Below are positions 57,059 to 64,000 of a DNA stretch of 64,000 nt, in pieces. Both the position numbers and the translations under genes were made by a program. Position 1 is the first letter of the stretch; each line of letters begins with the position of its first letter. This stretch comes from Siphonodentalium dalli (taxonomy: Eukaryota > Mollusca > Scaphopoda > Gadilida > Siphonodentaliidae): assembly GCA_032622095.1 (NCBI GenBank), contig CP136069.1:14678450-14742449 (forward strand). Reading direction: 5' to 3'. The notes below the pieces were generated by a model. The model ran no database searches. It had not been told where the DNA came from and saw only the letters and a list, made by a program, of their open reading frames with translations.

Positions 57059-58667
57059 CTTAACAAGAAAACCATAATCAGAAATGGTAACGCCCTCAAG
57101 ATTATATTAGTACGCATAAATATAAATTATAAAAAATATATATAAAATATATTGGTTACATGAATGCACCGCCTCAGAATTCCGTTAACACAACTAATCC
57201 TTCAAATTATCACAAAAAAACTACGGCTTATTACTGCAGGTTTCTAATTCACCACACCAGAAGTCTCTAAATGCGGATCAAAAATCGGAGTCATTGTATT
57301 CCCGCCATACCATCTTCAACAGTGGTCCAACCATTGTTGATATCTAAACATTGAAAGCAATGGTCATAATAGTTACACACTGCAACTATCAATCCAGCGA
57401 ATTTGATATGATTGCTAGAACAAATCAGTACTATCATGATCGTGTCGTTATTTGTTTAAAATACGTATCAATTGACATATACGCATCCGTTCCCTCATTA
57501 AAATCAACATATTTCGACCATTTTAGGCGACCTCCGCGAGTTAAAGGAACTCCGCAAATAGTTCTCCGCAAACAGGGAAAAGGGGAAACAAATTATCTAT
57601 TTATAAAAGCTCCACAGACACACGGCGCATTAGGCGACACACGGCGATATACAATTTGCCCACCAGTGTACACCTGATGGGCGTGAATAAGATAGCAGAA
57701 CATTATATGAGAAAGATATAACAGTACACGTCAGTTGGATATTTCAGACCGAAAGTGGATTGAAATTATTATGATAGTGTACAATCACCGTTTAATGTGT
57801 AAATATCATATGTTCCAACGCCAGCCTACCCGCATAGTATTATCAGATATGAATACGTAATACGGTCATATTTTACCATCTAAATAATACTTAATTGCTG
57901 ATATAACGGGGACGAAAACGAACACAGCCTCAGCCGTAGGAGTATGATCTGATTTGATCCGGGGAAATCTCACTCAGTTTGATCCGACCATTTGGATTAG
58001 ATCGTCAAACAATAGTGGTAATTAGGGAAGAATAGTCGTAGTCATTATATAATAAAAACATAATATCTAACTGGCGGTCACAACATGACGATTATATTGA
58101 TTAAACAACGGAGATATTCATAACTGGGAAAAAAAATCAATAAAGAGCGTTTTTTTCCAAAACCGTTGTTTTTCTTTCGAAGAAGTGATTTTAACGAAGT
58201 TATAAACCATGAGATTCCTGTCGTGGGGGGGGGGGGGGGGCTGCACAAACAAAGAGTTTCAATGGAGGGTGGTATGTCTACCGAGCTCTGAAAAAAAAAC
58301 TGTGATGAATTGTTGTTCCAATTAGCATATTTATCAAAGATTAATTATATTGCACGCAACACGTAGTGGAGCAACCACACATGCTATGGTGCAAATGCAA
58401 TGTTACAATAATCATAGGTTGATCATATGTGCAGTACTACTACAAACGGTATACATGTACTATTAATATATACCACTTGCAGATACAGACATGTTTTAAC
58501 TGTTGGAAATTCCCAACGTACCATCCCTTATGTGGTTGGAAATGTCCAGCTAATGGTCATATGCATGTCAATCCGAAAAATCTATTTTAATTCGGAAAAC
58601 AACATATATTCCACACTAAATATCGGTTGGAAACTGTCATAATAATTGTCAAGTTGGGAGAGGTGAG

Positions 58668-58766
58668 AGACACTTCAGTCCTCACACCAAACCTAGTAAT
58701 TTCGCACTTTTGTCACGTTCCGGTAAAATAGGTCGATGAATTTAATAGGTTTGGTGCGAGGACAGA
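58668..58766. repeat. small imperfect hairpin
   Basis: CAGTCCTCACACCAAACCTA at 58668 pairs with TAGGTTTGGTGCGAGGACAG near 58746-58765 around a loop of about 60 bp. Confidence 0.6.
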
Positions 58767-58879
58767 CGTGTATGAGTCACTTCATATACATCCTTCTAAT
58801 TCAACATATTGCAAAACTGAAAATAAGAAATCCGGCCAAGTTGAGATGATAGAGAGCGCGGATACTCTGTACTAAATAA

Positions 58880-59270
58880 TCTGACTTTGTATTTGGTGGG
58901 GGTGACTTTAACTCCATAATTGGTTATCTAATCAACCAACACCAAAGTATTGATGTCAAATTTCTCCCGCTCCCGACATTAGGCATATTCGTTCTGAAAC
59001 TGATATTAATTTGTCAGCATCTAGAGTCATAAACCTTATGGTTAATGGAAACATATTAGGAAACTTTACAAGCTATCAATATAACGGCATGAGTGTAGTG
59101 GATATAGTACTCATCTCTCAGTCGAATTTCAGCAGTATAGAATATGTGTTAAGTTTCCTTGTCATTTACAAGACCATCGTCAACAATCATGAAGTTCACA
59201 CCAAAAGAACATCTTTGACAAGCAAAATACAACTAAACCTAACTACTATATTTATTACGCCTATCGCTAA
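58880..59270 (+). pseudogene. LINE endonuclease fragment
   Basis: One frame gives FVFGGGDFNSIIGY, the GDFN catalytic strand. The next gives DIRHIRSETDINLSASRVIN, then LMVNGNILGNFTSYQYNG and SVVDIVLISQSNFSSIEYVL, the 'NGR.LGD..GNFT.Y..NG.SVVDY.L' segment of Jockey/RTE-type endonucleases. The final DH motif is missing. It is an isolated fragment without a reverse transcriptase nearby. Confidence 0.65.
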
Positions 59271-60470
59271 GTGAACTTTTGAACGTACCGAAGTTGGGAC
59301 CAAAGCAGGCTCTTTGAAAATCCGACGAAAATCGTAACGGATGTACGTCTCGAGATGTGTCGATTATATTTCATGTATACAACGACGCGGCATTCCCAAC
59401 ATGACGTAATAAACCGTTTCGAAATATGGAGTGCATTCCTGGCGTAGTAAATGTTTATCAGAATCGCAGTATTTATAAATAGTTATAAATACAACAAGAT
59501 GCCAACGAATAATCAGTCGTGAATATCGTTGACTGATAAAAACTTGAAGATGATGTCTCCTATATTGCGATGATTATAAATGAATTATGGTTATATAGGA
59601 TGTATTCAGCTTTCCAACATAAGTTGTGTTTGACAATGGCTGCGGACACACGTACCACAGTAGCGATGGCATAGTAGGTGTGACAATTAATCATGGTGGA
59701 GTTTGGTGACAATTGGTCGTCATTATTTATATGTCATGGGGAGCCATGTCGCCAGCTGCATATGCACACCGTGAGTCGACTGGACCAATTAACCCATTGC
59801 GTTTCACCAAGGTTGATATCTACTCATTATGTTTTGATACATAATATTGCACGATTGATCGTTCAGAATTGTGTTTGACCTCATTCACTCACATATCATG
59901 CAGGTGGTATGTTTTATTGATAAGATCTCAATGCATGTTTATCTACTTATATTAATTTCATTGCGTTCTGTATTTTGTTCTACGCATAATTACGCTAACA
60001 TCATGTGGACATATGAAGCTGTATCGGACTTGTGTGTTAGAATTTTAAATATAACACTGCGTGTTGAGTAAAGATCAACAGCGACAAGACATTCGGTTAG
60101 ATAAATCATAGGGATGTCGATCGCGACAGTGGTAGAGCTTGGAAAAGACGCATTGTGTGAATATGCAGCGGGCGACATGACTCGCTATGTCATATCAATT
60201 ATGATGACCAATGGTCACCAAACTTCACCATAATTAATTGTCACATCTACTATGCAATCGTTACTATGGTACGTGTGTCCACAGCCAATGCTGTGAAGTG
60301 AACTGTTGTGCCATTAACGTACTCTGCGCCACTCTCCAATGCATCAATACAAAAACTAATTTGAAATTACGAATCTAGAGACGTACATCCGTTAGGATTT
60401 TCGTTGGCTTTTCAAAGAGACTGGGCTCAAAGCTGCAACTGGAAACATAAGCGAAATAGTTTATCATATA
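59268..60470. mobile_element. large interrupted foldback element (1.2 kb)
   Basis: There are two nested pairs of arms. The outer pair is 59300-59360 (GGCTCTTTGAAAATCCGACG; AACGGATGTACGTCTCGAGA), mirrored at 60368-60430. The inner pair is 59635-59775 (GCTGCGGACACACGTACCAC; TAGGTGTGACAATTAATCAT; TTTGGTGACAATTGGTC), mirrored at 60150-60295. The segment between outer and inner arms is about 270 bp on the left and 70 bp on the right, so one arm has lost or gained DNA. No transposase. Frames inside are short. Confidence 0.75.
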
Positions 60471-61237
60471 TTAATAAAGCTTCAATCAATTATCGTTTTA
60501 AGATCTGGTTAAACGCAAAAAGAAAGAAATGACCACGGTTTGATAAGACGAAGAACATAACAGTGTAAATTGTAAATGGAAATGTGAGCTTTTATGTCCG
60601 GATAAATCATGACGATATAAAAATTTTCAGGGACAAATGAAGGGCAAAATGAAGAAAATTAGTTATGTTTGTTAATTGAGTTTGTGGCGGGCGGTTTACC
60701 AGAAACACCCATATGTTTTATTTCAGCATTGTGCAATTGAATTCAGTTATCCTAGGATTTATTATGGAAATGATTGTTATGTAATCCGATAATAATGGTC
60801 GTGTAGATATTAATATGTCATGTACAGAAGATATACACCACTTTAATGTGTGTCACGGCCCTGCTACTAAATCTGAATCCAAGTCATTGGGACTCTAAAT
60901 GACTAAGTTTTCGAATTATGTAGCACGTATTTATCATATTATTCTTTAGGCAGTTTAGAAGAAAACTGGAAATTAAAAAACAGCTTTAAAATGTTTCTAC
61001 CTGACGGCAATATTGAGTGCCGGAGTGTGTTCAGTGGAATTGCTTCCCAAGCTTCCATATCTAACTATTATTTTGCTATTAAACATATATTGGAAAATAT
61101 AATTGCACCTCTTAGAAAGACGTGCAAGCGAGTACAAACATAAACACTTCAATCTAAAACGACACTGATGAGATATGATCACCTAAACTGCATAATATGA
61201 ACAAGATGTCGTATATCCACATATCCAATGTACATAC

Positions 61238-61366
61238 CAGTCGTTAAAGCTGATGTTGTCGTTGCGATTGTTGTTGTTGTTGTTGTTGTTGAGGCCGTTG
61301 TTGAAGCCGTTGTTGTTGTCGTCGTCGTTGAAGCCGTTGTTGCAGTTGTTGTTGTTGTTGACTCTG
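61238..61366 (-). CDS. C-type lectin-like gene 1, Thr-rich (mucin-like) exon C
   Basis: On the minus strand the exon follows TTCTTAATAG and ends before GTATGTACATT. It is 2 bases, 42 codons and 1 base. The codons give a chain of Thr with Ala and Ser (ESTTTTTATTASTTTTT), ending ATTTSALTT. Such Thr-rich stretches form O-glycosylated stalks next to lectin domains. The acceptor is TAGCAG, a tandem NAGNAG site. Either choice keeps phase 1 and adds or drops one residue. Its phase and strand fit the CTLD exon at 57058. ACA/CAA codon repetition means it could in part be a microsatellite, but clean splice borders and an adjacent duplicate support an exon. Confidence 0.6.
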
Positions 61367-61627
61367 CTATTAAGAATGTTATATTTTAGAGTTGAACAAG
61401 TTAGTATACCTTAAGTATTCCAACAGCTATATGATTTAAACAATATGGGGAAATGTTATGTCAATTTTTACAAACAACATGCAACATAGGGCAAATACAA
61501 TTCAAATCAATGGTTGTTAGTGCTCATGTTGTAATTGGGAGTGTCACTTCAGTCTAAAATTACATTGATGAGGTGTGATCAACTAAACTGTATAATCTGA
61601 ATAAGATGTGGTATACAATGTGCATAC

Positions 61628-61690
61628 CGATTGTTGAAGCTGATGTTGTCGTTGTTGTTAATTTCGTCGAAGCTGTTGTTGTTGTTGATG

Positions 61691-61696
<6 letters not shown>
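61628..61696 (-). CDS. C-type lectin-like gene 1, Thr-rich exon D (5' border unresolved)
   Basis: On the minus strand this reads TSTTTTASTKLTTTTTSAST then I and one base, followed by GTATGCACATTG. The 3' border and downstream intron resemble those of exon C (GTATGTACATTG; then phrases TCTTATTCAGATTATACAGT, TCACACCTCATCA), so the two are a tandem duplicate. The 5' border runs into a CACG/CACA microsatellite that may have replaced the acceptor. Its status as a used exon is uncertain. Confidence 0.45.
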
Positions 61697-61721
<25 letters not shown>

Positions 61722-61798
61722 TGTGTGTGTGTGCGTGTGTGTGTGGGGGGGGTGTGTGTGCGTGTGTGTGGGGTTGTGTGTGTGTGTGTGTGTGTGTG
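61697..61798. repeat. (GTGC)n/(GT)n compound microsatellite
   Basis: GCGTGCGTGCGTGCGTGCGT, then GTGTGTGTGC, a G run, and a long GT run. Val/Cys-rich plus-strand frames and His/Thr-rich minus-strand frames are by-products. Confidence 0.95.
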
Positions 61799-61879
61799 AG
61801 AACAGGAGTCCTACCGTGGATAATACGTTTCTACTGTGGGTAACAGACCGTAGCACGTTTGAATGGTATTTCAATGATT

Positions 61880-62460
61880 AAAGTTTATACCCATAGTAGA
61901 ACTACATCCGAGTTGACCTTTCATTAACCTTCCGTGACCTCCATCAAAATGAATCTATTTTTAAAACGTAGCTCCTCGCGATGAAAACAATTCGATACTT
62001 TCGATTCAATTGAATATTATACTCACTAATGCGATAAACACGAATAGTTGATTCAGTAGAAATCACATCCACATAAATAGACGCAACAACTCGAACAACA
62101 AAGGTGGATTTCAAAATGACTTTCGTGGTTTCCTGTTGATTGTCCGGCGGAGAAAAAAAAGTTCCCGCAATGTGTTATATTTATATTCATTAAATTCGTA
62201 TTCCCGAACATATTCTTGTTGTTTATTTATGGCGGTTTCGTCACAGTTTATTATGAATTGGCTACACTGATGCCCTATTCGTACAATTGAGTGTTGACCT
62301 AATTCAATGTATCAATATGCCTGATCAGCTGATAGTGTGCATCGATGTACGGCCAAGTGTGGGGACCACAACGGGGATGATTGTGAATGGTGTGACAGAA
62401 TCGTCTTAATTTAAGTGGATTTATTTCGATTTAATAGCATTTTTTGCTCCAGTACCGGTC
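61880..62460. other. no supported gene; possible 5' intron of CTLD gene 1
   Basis: I looked for a signal-peptide exon on the minus strand and did not find one with splice support. Confidence 0.35.
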
Positions 62461-62474
62461 ATGATATAAAACAA

Positions 62475-62568
62475 AATACACACGTAGTGTTTCTGGATAC
62501 CAAATTTACATTTACACCAATCCCACTCGTGGTGTAAATTTGGTTTTCAGAAACACTACGTGTGTATT
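62475..62568. repeat. near-perfect 94-bp hairpin
   Basis: AATACACACGTAGTGTTTCT (62475) pairs with AGAAACACTACGTGTGTATT (ending 62568). Pairing continues as CCAAATTTACA against TGTAAATTTGG, and TTTACACCA against TGGTGTAAA, around the loop ATCCCACTCG. It is probably a small foldback MITE. Confidence 0.85.
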
Positions 62569-62974
62569 CTATATAAACTCTCCAGTCAACAGTAAATCCC
62601 TTACTATTAGTTACTATCTTGTGAATGCTTTTGTTACAGACGTTACTTTTGACAGCTCAATGTTCACAAATTACACAGACATGGTTCACACGCATCTGAA
62701 TACGATGTCGATTAAGCACCGACGCCTCAATTGATGCCTGTTCATGTTCAATGATTGCTCTCCCCTGGCCCTCGATTATCCCTGTGCTTCCGTATATGAG
62801 CGCACAGGTTACCGGCGTTCTTCACATAAGCAATTTGTGGCTAGTTATCGAGAAGAGGGAAAATTATGTCCAACGTGCAAGTGATATTCCTGTCTGTGGG
62901 ATAGGTTCTCAGTTCAATGTTTTATTGCCCATAAATCACATATATACAAGTATAATGCGACAATAGAGCCATAT

Positions 62975-63172
62975 ATATATATATATATAAAACGTAACAC
63001 ATTCAATGTCAAGAGGTGCAGACAAGAGGGACACACATACATGCGCACATATATATACATATATACATACATATATATACATATACACATACATACATAC
63101 ACATGCACATACATACATATACCCGCGTACATACACACATACGTACATACATACATACATACATATGGGTAA
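62975..63172 (-). repeat. (ATGT)n microsatellite tail of the LINE on the right
   Basis: Runs of ATGT and AT on the minus strand, directly after the LINE 3' UTR. Non-LTR elements of several clades end in such short tandem tails. Confidence 0.75.
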
Positions 63173-63322
63173 CATGATAATAATTCATCTCCAACTTAGT
63201 CAATTCAGCGCTGTGTGTGAGGGCGACTGACCGGGGCTCGGTGTGGGGAAACCCACGAGACACAGGTCCGTCTCCCACACCCACCAGCGCCGAATTTAAC
63301 AAGAATCCTACATGTGCTCAGC

Positions 63323-64000
63323 TCAGCGGTGATCCAATTTTCTGGTAAGTTGTCTGATAAAACAACATAATTTATTTAATGGTACTATATCTTTCGGATT
63401 CATTATTTTTTCAAAGCCAAACAAATTATTAAGTTCAGTTAATGATGATGGGAGGAAACGTCTTCTGAGCGAGCTAATTTCCGGACACTCAAATAGATAG
63501 TGGTACTCGTCTCCAATCGGTTTACTGTCGCATAATGTGCAAACTCTTTTATCTATGTATATATTGTGCCACGATCCGGTTTCTATTGGGAGCCAATGGT
63601 TGGAACATCGAAATTTTGACAATGTTTGCGCTGTTCTTTGGTTTAATACTGAGAGGTATTTTTCTCTGCCAAATATTATCTTAAAAAGCCTATACGTTCT
63701 ACATTTATTCATGTTTTTAATATCATTTTTCCATTTTATCTTAAATTGGTTCTCAAATGTGGTCTTGATGTGTTCTTTAAACCAGCGGGGATTGCTACTT
63801 TCTGAAAATTGATTGATCCATATATCTGACAAACCTAATTCCGATAAAAGATGTTCAATATGGCTAATCCATGGGTCATAAGGTTGTTGTCCTATTGACT
63901 TATGCAGGGAGTATTCGTACAGTATCTTGTTAATCTTCATATTATTATTATTAAAAACAAGATTAGCCCAATAGTTTAAAATTCTACATTTAATATCAAT
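63323..64000 (-). CDS. LINE ORF2 C-terminal part, zinc knuckle (partial)
   Basis: Open from the window edge to the stop at 63323, 225 codons with none interrupted. It reads IKCRILNYWANLVF at the edge, then SHIEHLLSELGLSDIW, IKWKNDIKNMNKCRTYRLFK, LSKFRCSNHWLPIETG and VCTLCDSKPIGDEYHYLFEC. The last piece is a C-x2-C-x9-H-x4-C zinc knuckle, typical of the ORF2 end in several LINE clades and thought to help RNA or DNA binding. No frameshift was seen. The clade cannot be settled without the reverse transcriptase. Confidence 0.85.
   Translation of the reverse strand: MDIKCRILNYWANLVFNNNNMKINKILYEYSLHKSIGQQPYDPWISHIEHLLSELGLSDIWINQFSESSNPRWFKEHIKTTFENQFKIKWKNDIKNMNKCRTYRLFKIIFGREKYLSVLNQRTAQTLSKFRCSNHWLPIETGSWHNIYIDKRVCTLCDSKPIGDEYHYLFECPEISSLRRRFLPSSLTELNNLFGFEKIMNPKDIVPLNKLCCFIRQLTRKLDHR

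Larger units (their letters stand above)
57059..61237 (-). other. long intron of CTLD gene 1 loaded with mobile-element debris
   Basis: About 4.2 kb between the Thr-rich exon and the CTLD. It contains a poly-G run (about 58224-58241), a LINE endonuclease fragment (58880-59270), a small hairpin (58668-58766) and a large foldback (59268-60470). The 108-codon plus-strand frame at 57351 has no domain. Linking the exons across this distance rests on matched phase and strand. Confidence 0.55.
62975..64000 (-). mobile_element. 3' end of a non-LTR retrotransposon, continuing past the window
   Basis: The minus-strand order is C-terminal ORF2 frame (to 63323), a GC-rich 3' UTR (63180-63322, with GGCGCTGGTGGGTGTGGGAG and CCCCACACCGAGCCCCGGTC) and an ATGT-type tail. 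The 5' part, with the reverse transcriptase core, lies beyond base 64000. The open frame suggests a younger insertion than the two decayed LINEs at 1.5 and 18 kb. Confidence 0.8.

Noticed and set aside
61606-61881. Val/Cys-rich plus-strand frame and His/Thr-rich minus-strand frame
   Set aside because: They are translations of the GT/GTGC microsatellite; only the Thr-rich part next to a splice donor was kept as a possible exon.
63009-63302. 97-codon minus-strand frame downstream of the last LINE
   Set aside because: It is the LINE 3' UTR running into the ATGT tail; the second half is microsatellite.

Overview
This window looks like intronic and intergenic DNA of an animal nuclear genome. It is AT-rich with low coding density, has spliced exons with GT/AG borders, and carries several non-LTR retrotransposons, foldback and MITE-like DNA elements, minisatellites and microsatellites. 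C-type lectin genes with Thr-rich exons, L1/Tx1-like LINEs and dense foldback elements together suggest a marine invertebrate, probably a lophotrochozoan such as a mollusc. That assignment is inference; nothing in the sequence names the species.

Only two host genes can be supported, both on the minus strand and both encoding C-type lectin-like domains (CTLDs). CTLD gene 2 lies at 8275-11118 (two visible exons). CTLD gene 1 lies at 55606 to about 61700 (two CTLD exons plus two Thr-rich exons upstream). Visible introns lie in phase 1, reading frames join across the splice sites, and the two genes share homologous sequence around and beyond their stop codons. They are therefore old paralogues. 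Neither 5' end (signal peptide exon, promoter) could be found.

Most of the rest is mobile or repetitive. Non-LTR elements: a decayed, internally deleted L1/Tx1-like LINE (1490-5175); a 5'-truncated Jockey/CR1-type LINE (18250-20528); an element with a long ORF1 joined to a 3' UTR without ORF2 (33553-36480); an endonuclease fragment inside a CTLD intron (58880-59270); and the 3' end of another LINE running off the right edge (62975-64000, minus). DNA elements: a family of short hairpin modules that recurs about ten times inside different outer inverted repeats; a 380-bp TTAA-bounded family in four copies; other TTAA- or TA-bounded MITEs; and several long foldbacks (37.1, 39.6, 40.0, 41.9, 59.3-60.5 kb). 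Tandem arrays: 15-bp (27.7-28.5 kb), 34-bp (50.2-50.8 kb), 14-bp (53 kb), 23-bp and 26-bp (21.7-22.1 kb), 22-bp (15.0 kb), a GC-rich unit of about 130 bp (40.8-41.3 kb) and a degenerate satellite (12.4-14.0 kb).

The best candidates for something undescribed are the hairpin module carried by at least three unrelated sets of terminal repeats, the two adjacent foldbacks with similar termini but diverged stems sitting inside one copy of that module, and the CTLD paralogue pair with a duplicated Thr-rich exon. No rRNA, functional tRNA, CRISPR array or prokaryotic operon was seen.
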